Below, in pieces: positions 36,716 through 47,800 of a DNA stretch of 64,000 nt. The notes beneath the pieces were generated by a model. It worked only from the letters and a program-made list of their open reading frames with translations, was not told where the DNA came from and did no database searches. The translations under genes and the position numbers were made by a program. Location of the stretch: positions 12,574,001-12,638,000 of the forward strand of contig NC_079382.1 in assembly GCF_021018895.1 (NCBI RefSeq), in the 5' to 3' direction. This stretch comes from Seriola aureovittata. Lineage: Eukaryota > Chordata > Actinopteri > Carangiformes > Carangidae. Positions within the stretch are counted from its first letter, which is position 1, and each line of letters opens with the position of its first letter.

Positions 36716-37519
36716 TTATGAACAGGCGTATAACCTTGTTTAACCCAGTTCCTCTTCTCATGCAGTTGTACGACCTCTCTAAACTTTGGTACAGTCACGT
36801 GTGAAACTATGTTGTCCACAATGTTTAAGTCAATGATTCATGTTCATATGATTTTAAATAAACCACATGTGATGAATCTCACAGATGCAGTGCAGTGGTC
36901 ACTGGTTTCAACACCCTGATTGTCTCATTCTCCCTTTCCTCCTGAACTCTTAGTGATATTTTTCTTCTGAAAGACATTCTAATTAATTGATTAGAGGATG
37001 TGGTTGTCTTCCCATGAACTTGCCCCTCTCTTCCTGAGTTGCTTGTTCAAGTTGAAAACTTCACTTCCTCAAGGTGTTACTCAAGGGCACTCTTTCAACT
37101 TTGTCAAAGAGCCTGGACTTGAAACAATAGATTTGAAATTGTGTGAGAACAGGAGACATGCACTTTCATTTGCTGAAAGGATTTGGTGTTTCACAAAAAC
37201 AGAGCATGAAGAACATCTGTAGCGAAAGTCCAGTGTACATACTCTTCCCCTTCACAGACATAAACTGAAGTATCTACCACACTTGTGTTCCACCCAAAAA
37301 TGACTTATCACTGTCCTGCTGACGGTATCCATGCAACACTTTCTCTCCATGTGTTTCTGGTTAAAGAAAATCCTCCTTATAGATAAAATAGATCCTTCTG
37401 AATGCTCTAGATTCTTGTTCTCATTTTATCTTTCACAGCGTCTTTATCTCTCTCTCTCTCATCACAGTCTTTCAGCAGGTGGTTGGCTTTTAATTTGCTA
37501 TAACTTGAACTAAGTGTAG
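36716..37519 (+). repeat. Local duplication copy B, part 1
   Basis: Partner of 31051-31923, same orientation, about 5.66 kb downstream. The short ORF present in both copies (37331-37513 here) is part of the repeat and has no recognisable domain. Confidence 0.9.
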
Positions 37520-37564
37520 ACTGTCTGCAGGTCATGTTGTCAATTTAGCATTGCATTTCAGTAA

Positions 37565-37820
37565 CATATCGACACCCTCTTAAAATAATGGCCTAAGTCA
37601 TTTTTTCAGGTTTTTCAGGAAACACAAAAAACTCAACAAAAGAGTCACACTTTTGACATAGGCCATTATACAACCGGGGGTAGAATTGCATGTTCCCCTC
37701 AACTGAGGATTCAGGCGATTTTACCAGAGGTGGCCAGCATCATGAGGGGGTGATTTAGGCAAAAAAAACATTTTTGTCAAAACATGACTTAGGCCATTAT
37801 TTTAGGAAGGTGACGATATG
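37565..37820. mobile_element. 256-bp MITE with long terminal inverted repeats
   Basis: The left end CATATCGACACC and TAAAATAATGGCCTAAGTCA is mirrored by TGACTTAGGCCATTATTTTA and GGTGACGATATG at the right. The arms are roughly 37 bases and nearly perfect. No ORF. No convincing target duplication was seen, so the superfamily is unassigned. Confidence 0.75.
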
Positions 37821-37912
37821 GGACTCATGATCGATGGCTAAAACATTTAGAGAGTAGAGAATTCTTTCATATGAGGGGAGAGAGCTGGTGGAGAAGAACG
37901 AATCTCCCTTCT

Positions 37913-38075
37913 ACCATCAAAGGTGGTGTAAGATCCCTTGACAATAAAATGGACAAGCTTGCGGTCCTAGTGAGGAATTGGAGGGAGTCCTGTGAGTTTA
38001 GTGTAATGTACTTTACAGAGGCATAGCTACAGGAAGATACTTCCTGTTATCCATGGGCTACGTCCATACTACATA
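37913..38075 (+). pseudogene. LINE endonuclease N-terminal fragment
   Basis: The frame reads IKGGVRSLDNKMDKLAVLVR, NWRESCEFSVMYFTEA, a stop (TAG at 38024-38026), then LQEDTSCYPW. This is the NVRSLxNKxDEL...CFTETWL opening of the APE-type endonuclease of teleost LINEs, and the stop replaces the conserved Trp. Short, truncated on both sides and dead. Confidence 0.65.
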
Positions 38076-38212
38076 TCCAGGAGTTCTCACAGCTGTTGTC
38101 TGCTTACATATATGGGGTATTGAAGTCACAGTTTTTTGTTTCCTGTATTAAAGCACACCAAAATCTTAACCTTAACCAAAGCACTTTTGTTGCCTTAACC
38201 TAACCTTAAATG

Positions 38213-38310
38213 TGGTCTTTACACTTGAATGTGTCAGTCCCCCTTGGTCTTCCTCCAGCCATCCACTCACTCCTGGTTGATGATATTGATTCCCTCCTTG
38301 TCAAAGGGTT
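38213..38310 (+). repeat. Local duplication copy B, part 2
   Basis: Partner of 34006-34110. It is cut off exactly where the solo LTR begins at 38311. Confidence 0.65.
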
Positions 38311-38773
38311 TGTCACAATGATAGCAGGAAAGGTAGGGGATCCAAACGTAGACTCACAAAAACAGGCGGGATGATACAATGAAGTGTATTCAATAATACA
38401 AATCAGGCTTTCAGATGGACAGGTATACAGGGTGGTGGGCTGACAGGAAGGCAAGCAAGTTCAGGTAGAAAGTTCACTGGAAAATACAGACTCTGGCAAA
38501 GGGTTGGTATAAATAGCGAAAGGCTGATTAGGGAATGAGAAACAGGTGGGGAGAGACCAGGTTACTGCAGGGATGATGAGAAATGACAACGGGTGTGTGG
38601 ATGGGCGGGGCAGGCAGGCAGGTGAAGGGGAACCAGGAGAAAAGTCTGATGACATCTGGTGGGTGAGTAAGGGAAGGAGCCTGGGGCGTTGAGGGGGAGA
38701 AACATGGCCCGGAGGCGGTGAAAGGAGGTGGGAGACATGGGCCGGGGCGGGAACACAGAGGCAGATCATGACA
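38311..38773 (-). mobile_element. Solo LTR (Ty3/gypsy-like)
   Basis: 463 bases bounded on the - strand by TGTCATGATCTG and CATTGTGACA, the TG...CA ends of an LTR. Read on the - strand it has a C-rich U3, a GCTATTTATACC TATA-like box (near 38515), then a GTATTGAATACACTTCATTG segment. It closes with the CCTGCCTG...GTGAGTC-type R-U5 wording common in teleost gypsy LTRs. No internal region or second LTR is nearby. Flanking pentamers GGGTT and GGACT are not a clean target duplication. Confidence 0.65.
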
Positions 38774-38843
38774 GGACTGTTTCCAGTGTTAATTTAACCT
38801 CTTGCTATGCTTCCAGTTTAGTTGTTAAATAAACTTATAGTTG

Positions 38844-39034
38844 AAGGTCAGCAAGAACTAGGACAGGTCAACTGAAACTTTGGTATATCAAGTCCTTTAA
38901 AGTCAAAAATTTGTATCTGCCAATTTGAGAGAGATTTGATATAGGATGGAACAAATTATTAGGGGCCTCATACTTACAGTGTTTTCAATTACTGTGGCCA
39001 ATCAGACCTCTCACCATGTCTGTGCAGGCATGTA
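38844..39034 (+). repeat. Local duplication copy B, part 3
   Basis: Partner of 35814-35994. It carries about 20 extra bases (CCAATCAGACCTCTCACC region) near its end. Confidence 0.6.
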
Positions 39035-41050
39035 CTACATGCTGTGCTTGATTGAAAGCTCCTGAAGAGATAGGATGGGATGGATAAAGGAGATCCACCT
39101 AGTTAGTATTTTTTCACCTTTCAGACTGCACAACAAAGTAGACCGCACAGTAAAACTACTTGCCAAGTCTAGATGCTCTGAACATATTTCCCACACTCAC
39201 ACACACCTGCAACCATAATGTATGTCTGATGTATGTTTATATTACACACACCATAAATAATTGTCTTTTGATGTGGAAAGCAGTCAACAGGCATGTGGTA
39301 TGCTGACCTTTGGTGGGATCACTGAGGCACATGTTCTGCATTAAAAACATACCATCAAGACACAGTATGGTGTATAATTTATATAATTATAATGAAATCT
39401 ACATCTTCTTGCACTTACATTTGATTTTACACTCTAAACAAATGTACTTACATATAAATGATTGTGAAACTGAAAATACTGATGTTGATGATCTTAAATT
39501 TTTAACTGTACTTTTAAAAAATCTTTTCACAGGAACTGCATCTCCCAGCTTTAAATTTTTCTAAACTCATTTAGCTTGGAACTGGCTATAATGGTAGATA
39601 CAAAAGAAATGCATATACTAACTTGTGAATCTTATCGATGGATTTAGACATTAATTTTTATGTGTAAACATGCATTTCTATGATTTTTCATGTGGGACAA
39701 TAATAGCCTATAATCAAATCTCAAATACCAGACCTTTTGGAAGGGGAAACAGGCTGAATGCTATTTTCTAACGTTTTAGCAAATAGATGCCTATTTACAC
39801 AAGCCACAACTACACTGTAACACATGGAAACTTCCTGGCCAAATAGTTCCACATATATCAATGCCACTTGTTATTAGGATTCTGTTTTGATAAAGATTTT
39901 GTTATGATATCATAATAGCATTCTGTCAATAGATCCATACACACAACCCTAAGTGAACTGGTGGTTTCTGTGTTGCACTATGGTGTTGCACAACAAAATA
40001 GTTTGTGGTCAATGTTCATTATCACCATGAAATACAGTACTATAAGGCATACAGGATAGCTGGAAGTACGCATAAAAATAAGTTAAACACAAATTAACTG
40101 GATATGCACAAGTCTGCAGTTTCTCTTATTATTTTGTTTTTTACAATTGAAATTCAATAGGAATTCAAAACCGCACACTCCTAATTTCCTCCTGATTATT
40201 CCATAAATGTAAACATTGTCCGCCATGTAACATACACATACGCTTTGATGTTCTTTTAACACTTTGTGTCCTGAGATAAACCCAGCCTGTCTATTGCATT
40301 TCTGCAGTTGAGGGGTGACGGGCTGTGATCAACACCACTGCTGTAATCTCCATCTGGCTGCCAACCTTATACTTCAACCAGAAAAACATATGCTCTGTGC
40401 TGTTGGAAAGGCAATTCAGGTCATGTCCTGCAAACATAACTGTTTCTCATTTTCAGCAGCTCCTCTAGTGAGTCTCACTTGCAGGGATGGAAAAACACAG
40501 AGCATTTTGTGAATGGATCGCACCAGCAGCGACATTCTGACCCATGAGTACTCAGTCGTTAGTACTACATTATTATATGAGTAATCAGAAGTCGTAGGTT
40601 GGACCACACCTATTGAACTTGGCCCTTCATTTTATCTCAACTACACACCTCTAAAATTTTGTGACTGTATCTTGCACGGTTGTGACACTATTGATATATA
40701 GTGTTGTGATAAAGTCTGACATATAAACATCTGCCTGAGTAATCAAAACTGCCTCTGCGGTACTTCCACTACAGCAGGTGTCTCCAGGACGACCTTAACC
40801 CTAACCCTTTGCCAGGAAAAGCAGTGTATATGGTTTTGCAGAGGCATATTTACCAGTCATGAATGTGTGTGTGTGTGTGTGCTGATCTTGAGTCAATTTG
40901 GTAGGATTTGGGTATAAATATATAATTTATTTTGTTTATTTATTGATATTATTCACATATTTTGCATGAAAAATAAGTGGAAAAAAAATTCTAACTGCGG
41001 CAACACTTCAAAAGTAGCCCAGTTCTATAGGAAAACCACAGACCTGGCAA
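39035..41050. other. Gene-free AT-rich stretch
   Basis: No coding exon, RNA gene or strong repeat. A short (TG)n lies at 40865-40880, and a small AACCCTAACCC-like patch at 40797-40808 is too short to call telomeric. Confidence 0.5.
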
Positions 41051-41054
41051 CCCT

Positions 41055-41180
41055 GGTGCTATAGTAGGTGTCTCCAGGACCTTATTTTTGCCATGATGAC
41101 AGACACACACAAATTCATAAGAAGAAAACAATATACGAACCACGCTGTCACAGCCGGTAATAATTAAATCCACAGTAACA
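41055..41180 (+). repeat. Dispersed repeat, copy 1 (partner near 44605)
   Basis: The order is: GGTGTCTCCAGGACC, then TGCCATGATGACAGACACACAC, then a GAACCACGCTGTCACAGCCGG block. The same order occurs at 44605-44840, where the CA run has expanded. A shorter echo (AGGTGTCTCCAGGACGACC) is at about 40778. Family not named. Confidence 0.5.
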
Positions 41181-42951
41181 TGGAGTGAGCATGATTGATG
41201 AATTTTTAAATGCATCATGGGAACTATTATTTCCTCTGCAGCATAATGGACTAGATTACTGCACAGGAATGGACAGAACAACTATGGGGTCAGCAGAGAA
41301 AAAAAAAGAACCATGTGTAAATCTGTGAATAATCTGTGGGCACGAGTCAATTATTGGTACAGATTTACACATCAGCACAGATTTACATCATGTACACAGA
41401 TTTGTCCGTGTGTCTGGATTAAGAATCCGAAAGTACCCTCTGTAAATCATGTGCATGGATTTGTAAACCGAGAGCAATTTAAACAAGGCTCTTTTTTCCC
41501 CCCAGCTGACCCTAGGAGGCTTCCATAGGAGTGACACTTTAGCAGTCAATGTCATTTGGATTTGAGCAGAGTGCAAGGGCCGAAACCTTTAGCACAAAGT
41601 TGCTACTAGTTGTTAGAGACCACCCTTTTGGTTGAGTTGACATTTTTATCGTCTGTTATTGGGGGGGGGGTCAGCCATGTCAACGTGTTATTCTCACAAA
41701 TGTAAGGAAAAACCTGAATAAATGAGTAAAGAAACATTCCAGATGCAAAAGGTTCAAGAGAGCAAGTGCAGGGTTCATGTGCCTTTTTCACAGTAAACAT
41801 TTTCCCCTTCTTGTTTTTTTTCGTGAGCATGAAAAGCACAGGTGTGAATAATAACATTAATGAAGCTTTCATTCCATTGCAATGGCTCATTGAACCATGC
41901 CAGTATTTAATTGCAGCCACCATTAAGCTTATTGGATACACCTGTAAGCCCTCCTGCTGTCACAGTTTTCAGTCACAAACTCATCTGGTTAGTGTTAGAA
42001 ACCATCATTTGGAAAGACATCAACAAATAGATTTGAAAATTGCAGTTGAAAGAAAAAAGTCAAAGACGATGATGCTTGTGCAGTAGGTAATGTAAAATGA
42101 AATATATAGGAAAACAGGGGTACAACTCTTCCATAGGCGACTGAGAATATCAATCCAGGGTGTGATCAGACTGTGTTAGAAAGAATAATAATAATCTGTC
42201 ACTAGCCACATAAGGCGGGTTTCTATCCACCTCTTTTACGTGCATTTTCAAATGTGTGTATAAAACAACTGGGTTGGAAACGCCAGAAACTGAAAAACAT
42301 CTAAAGTTTTTACTCTTGACTGAGAGGGAAAAGGCTATATATCAATAAAAGCAAAATGTGACAATGGAAACAACAAATGAACCATGAAATGTTCAAGGAG
42401 TTGAGATACACTCTAACCATCTGTTGAAAAGGTGTAAATGCATACTCCTCCCCCTGACTCACACATACTCTCTGGGAGGAAGCCTTAACAGGGTCTGATC
42501 CCCTGTGTCGAGTTACAATGATAGAACAAGCAGCTGCACTGATTGCGATCATACAATTGGAAAGGTCTGTAGGTGTGAGGGATCTTTTGAAAACTTGTGT
42601 CTTACTCGTAGCCGATTGATGAGGTGCCCGATTCTATTAGGCGATGCAATGGGGCTCCATCTTCCAAAAGTTGGGAGCATTGTATGTTTTTATACATTAA
42701 GAGCATCACTATATTCATTTAGAATTTTCTGTCTCTCACTTTTCCTTTCCTAAATGATCTAACTTTACCACGGTCCCTTGGTGAATGTAAATCTGCACCC
42801 AGATCAAGGTACTATACTGTTACTCGAAGCAAGAAACACACTCCAGTTTCAAAGACAACTGTGGCAAATATTATTTCAGGGATCTTGAATAAGGAACTGT
42901 AAAAATGTGATATACATCTAGTTTCCTCTACTGCTCTCTCTCTGTCTCTCA

Positions 42952-42994
<43 letters not shown>

Positions 42995-43560
42995 TCAGTT
43001 TCCCCACTCTAATAGTATCAATGGATGTTGAGTCATTTGGTTTCAGTCTTGTGTGTTAGCTTAATGACTCATTAGAATTCGAAGCTCTGTCCTCAGCATT
43101 AGTTACATGACGGTGATGATTATGCTCTTCCACATAAAGGGATGAAGGAGTTTGTTGGAGATTTCTTCACATCTGACATCTGGTGCACCAAGTGTAAATG
43201 TGTTGAAAGTAAATATATCTGCCCAATTAAATCTATCTGAATTCAAATTCTGATATGTTCAATAAATTTGAATCTTTCTCATGTTCAATGAAAAATTAAG
43301 CATTAAAACAATGGTTTAGAAAATATGTTAAAAACAATCACTGCGGGCTCTGGATGGGAATTAATCTTGTGTGTGTGTAATGTGTAACCAGAAGCCTGTC
43401 AGTCCAAGGAGGGCTGACGGACGGCCCACTACGTTACAGTGGGAACTTTAAACAACACCCTTTGATTTAAAAAGGAAAAAAACAAACCATGAAAATGTGG
43501 AGTAACAAAGCAAAAATGATGCGTGTTAGGAGTTCTTCTGTCTGTGGGAGGGTTCCACTT
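41181..43560. other. Gene-free stretch with microsatellites
   Basis: Holds the (TC)n/(AC)n compound microsatellite listed separately and a short G run at 41661-41670. No gene or named repeat is visible. Confidence 0.5.
42934..42992. repeat. (TC)n-(AC)n compound microsatellite
   Basis: Imperfect TC units at about 42934-42960 run directly into 16 AC units at 42961-42992. Confidence 0.9.
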
Positions 43561-43562
43561 AC

Positions 43563-43697
43563 TTTACATGTTGGTAGATTATCTTCATAACTGCTGTGAG
43601 GCCTGTAGTTGTAAGTCAAGCGCGAGGGAGGAATAAAGGCTGGCTGTCCTCTTTGGATCTTGTAAAGCTCACTTGACCCACTTGAACATCCTCCATG
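43563..43697 (-). other. Exon-like open stretch, 45 codons, unassigned
   Basis: On the - strand a plausible acceptor (CACTGGCTGCACAG) and a strong donor (AAA|GTAAGT) bound 135 bases with phase 0 at both ends. They read HGGCSSGSSELYKIQRGQPA, FIPPSRLTYNYRPHSSYEDN and LPTCK. The peptide is polar and protein-like, and lies in the most GC- and CpG-rich part of this region. I do not recognise it and see no partner exons, so it may be chance. Confidence 0.2.
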
Positions 43698-44604
43698 CTG
43701 TGCAGCCAGTGCAGCAGCAGGTCAAGCCACCACACACTCCCGCCGTGGGTCCAGCCCAGACAGCTGAGGCAGTGAGGCCTGAGTCTGCGCCAGCAGCACG
43801 GAGCTCTTCATCCGCTTCCCAGCGGCATCCTGCTGCTGCCGCACACCCTAGTCCAAATCCATTCTCGCTGTTAGCTTAATGTTCCTTGAGGGCTGCTACT
43901 ACAAGCTAATTGGGTCATTCTCATGAAACCATTAAAATACCATGGAAGTCATTATTTTAAAAATAAAAAATGTAATTTATTACTGTAACAAATCATGGTA
44001 ATAAAGATAATAGTGCACTCTACCACAAAGAGTCATTTGTGCATTGGAGCGACTTATTTTTGTATTTTATGGCATTTTCTGCTGGAATTCTCATTACCAC
44101 ACCGCGCCCAGCTCTGCCTGAATGTACATACATATGTTGTCATTTAAACAGAGTAAAGTGCAACCATTCTGAAAAACATAAATGTATGTTCAACTAGATG
44201 ATTTCAAATGACTGAATGAATGAATATTCCTGTATATTAATAATAATGACGAAATATAATCGCAAGCGGCAATAATCAGGGTCCAAGCAGATTGGGAAAA
44301 ACTGTGAACTTTGATATTTTTAGCACATTCAGCCTTGGTGCAGATGATATATAATTTCTACTCTAGGCCAAGCTGTTGGCGTAAATGTGAAGATGTACAG
44401 CGTCACCTTGAAGTCACTGAGTGTCATTATATGTGCAAGAGTAGTGGTAGTAGTGGTGAAGTCAATGAGACAGAACAACGTTATGGCACGTAACACGTAA
44501 CCTTGAGGAAGTATGAGTAAAAGTTTTTTACTCGTCTGATGAGATCATGGTGACAAACAGACAAACATGTGAAGATCTGCAAAAGTACTCAAAACCAACT
44601 CGGT

Positions 44605-44680
44605 AATTCAATGGTTGTCTCCAGGATCACATTTTATCAGGATGACATACACACACACACACACACGCACACACACACAC

Positions 44681-44763
<83 letters not shown>

Positions 44764-44840
44764 AGGACAACAAAAGCAGCCACATGCTGTTGCGGCTGGC
44801 AAACATAACCATAATAAGTGGTGGTCTGTATCGAAGCACT
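44605..44840 (+). repeat. Dispersed repeat, copy 2, with expanded CA tract
   Basis: Begins GGTTGTCTCCAGGATCAC and TCAGGATGACATACACAC, and continues after the CA tract with AGCAGCCACATGCTGTTGCG. It has the same architecture as 41055-41180. Confidence 0.5.
44649..44759. repeat. (AC)n microsatellite, about 111 bases
   Basis: About 55 AC units, with two ACGC interruptions in the first third. Poly-Thr-His or poly-Cys-Val reading frames through it are artefacts. Confidence 0.95.
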
Positions 44841-47800
44841 CATTGTTCCTGAAAGTATAATCTGTGTTTCATCATGTGACCTGACTCTGTGGCTTGAACC
44901 TATTGAAGCAATGGAGCTGAAATTCATGGTTTTCTCACACAAACCTTAATGAGGGGCTTCCTTACTTTTGATTGAATAACCTTCCACCAACTAAACAATA
45001 TCACCGTTCAGTGTCACATATGGAAGTCTTAACAGAACTATTCATGTTCTGGTTGCTTTTTATAGGTCTGTTACTTTTGGCAGTAGTGGAGAGAAAAATT
45101 TTGACTATGTTTTTGTGGCAGATTCCAGATCATCCAATCATGCCTTTTAGTCCAAATGTCATGACTCATTTAATATCCACTGACAACAATTTAAAGTTTA
45201 TTATAAAGCTCTTTATAGCCCCTGGGCCAAACAGGTCTAACAGGTCACTTGATTTCTTCTGTCCAAACAAAGTGTTTGTGATTGTTTTTCAGTCTCGTTG
45301 CCAACATGCACGTTTCTCAGCATAGTTGAAGTCCCATCAGCCTGTCTTAATGAGCATAAACCACCACAAAAAAATATGTGAGCAAATATTATAAAGTGTG
45401 TGAGGTTGTACCTTGACTCAAATCTGTGTGTGTGCTTTGTTGAGAAACAAAGTCTGTTTATGCGCAGGTTTTGAAGCATGACTTGCAAGCTTAATTGTGA
45501 CAAACCCTCTGTAAATGTGCAAAACACATTTTCTCAAACCATTTTGTGAATCACTGAAATGATTTGTGAATCATTTGTGACCATTTAACTATCCTCCTGC
45601 AGAGACAACATGATAATAAAAGGAGACCACACTCATCCCTGTCATCTAAGAGAATAAAGTTTTTATTTTTGGCAGCTGCTGATTAAGCTGTTTTCAAGAA
45701 GGTTGGCTGATTTATCCATTCTGTTGAAAGAGACTAATTGCATGTACTAACTTTTTAGAGCAGCTGCCTTCAAACATGCACTTAAGCTGGTAATTAAAGT
45801 GATGAGGTTAATTTATAAAGGAGAACATTTTAAAGAGTGCAAGACATGGACAATGAGAACAAAAAATAAACATGTCAATTGCGTTAAAATGTAGTGCAAC
45901 AACAATTAAGGCCTGGTCATCAGAGTCCCTCAAAGCTGAACTAGATGTGAAAAATATGTGCAGTTTTACTCAGCGATTGCACTGAAATGAATTTATTTTT
46001 CCCCAGTTGTAAACTGCACACACTGTTTTATGGACACAGTAAACCCCCTAAGTCACAAAGGGATAATTACGCCATCAATTTTGTCACATTAAAGTTGTAC
46101 TCCTGTTATAAACTGCATTGTGAGTTACAGCCTGGATCGCATGTTCTCTCTGCCAGGTCCAAAACAAAAACATTAGGAAGAAGGAAATAATCTCTTCCCG
46201 AGCCAGTTGTGTTCTGTTTCTCCACTCTGTTGGCTGAGTTTTTCTTTTGATCATCCAGCGATTTTTTGTTGTTGTGCCTGTCTATGCATAATAATTCCTA
46301 ATGTGTGTTTGCTATTATCAGATCATTATCCCGCTTAGTGCCTGTGTGCGATGCCTGGGCTGAACATCAGGTACTCGACCTCTCCTCAAGCCTGCGGACA
46401 AGATCGGGATCCTGTTTTTGGCTGACACTGAGAGAGAGAGCATATGTTTGTGGCACGCTATTAATACCAATGCTATGGAATACTTCCCACATCTGTATGA
46501 AATGCAAAGATTCAAAGCAGTGAGGGAGTGATCAGTGAAAGCTGCGGTGGATAGTTTGTTGGTTTAGTAGCAGAATCTCACAAAACAAATGAGACAACAC
46601 TGTGGAATTTGTTTGTTCAGGCAGGATGCTCCAGTGTCTCCCAATTTCCGAGAGTGCAGATCGACCGTGTTTACTTATTTTAAATAGTTGAAGAGATGAC
46701 AAAAGTACAAGAAAAGATTGCTGAGGTAATACCCAGTACTTTAGGAGTCCCATGTCATTGAGAGCATCCTGGCAGTAGCCCCTGATCTCAGCTCTCTACT
46801 CACACAGTACCCCTCTCTTCTTTGGTATCCACATGTGATTAGTCATGCCTCATCATCTGAGCCAACAACTCCTGAAGGTCAATATAACTAGCTGGCCAGT
46901 TATACTCTGCTGCAGCATGCCTGAAAGGCTGTATTTCTGTCTTTCGTTCAGGATCCAGTTGCTGACCTCACACTGTATGTTTAAAGGAGAAGGAGCTCTT
47001 ACCAGATGCCATTCCCCAAGGGAGCAATTGATATGAACACACTTGTCTTGCAGGGCCAACCACTCAACATTGCTGACGTGGGATCTAAAAGCTTGAGAGA
47101 CAAAGAGAACAAGGGAAGGATAAAGAGAGAGAGAGAGAGAGAGAGAGAAAAATGAAGTTGCGTCAGCTCAGTAACTTGTAAATGTTTAAGAGAGTGAGAG
47201 CTTTGTAAATATAATTTCCCCTAGGAGAGTAAATGGTATGGTTTTGTGTTCAATTACATTGCAAAGTGTGCTTTCATGTGTCAGCATGCATCCATATGTT
47301 GGGCATGGACAAATGACAATCAAAATGTGAGAGACGGGAAGTACAGGAACAGTTTCTAAATAGAGGAAAAAACTGAAATACCCTCTGAGGAATACATTTA
47401 GTATTAGATTTGGTATCAGAGATAATAATTAATTCCTAGAAGACTGTTGCTTGACAACAGTGTATTCTCAAGAAAAACCCTCACCATCGCTGTACGGAAA
47501 ATGCACTCAGACATGGATCAGTTACTGTAGCTGCAGCCATCGACTAGGAGACAGTTCCTCGGAAGAACTGTAGTACTTAAACCATTATCTATGACTGCAT
47601 TATTCCTACATGACATTATTTGTACTGCACGTGTACGCAAAGGTTTTATTAAAATCCAGTCAAAGAAGCTAATCCTCAACTTTGCGCTCGGTGATGACAA
47701 CCCAATGCTTGTCGTTATCTGAACTATTATCTGAACTGCAGACATTATTTTCCACATCATGGTGATGTAATAATCCTCTGACACCATACAGTGGGCCTTT

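Noticed and set aside
40797..40808. Telomere-like AACCCTAACCC patch
   Set aside because: Only about two imperfect units; too short to be an interstitial telomere.
43673..43879. Pro/Ala/Ser-rich + strand ORF of 68 codons
   Set aside because: No ATG start (opens at TTG); composition reflects the GC-rich patch. The opposite strand has the better exon signals.
44569..44942. Thr-His and Cys-Val repeat proteins on both strands
   Set aside because: Translations of the (AC)n microsatellite.
44972..45325. 117-codon + strand ORF with a hydrophobic segment
   Set aside because: No ATG start (opens at TTG), no domain, no splice context.
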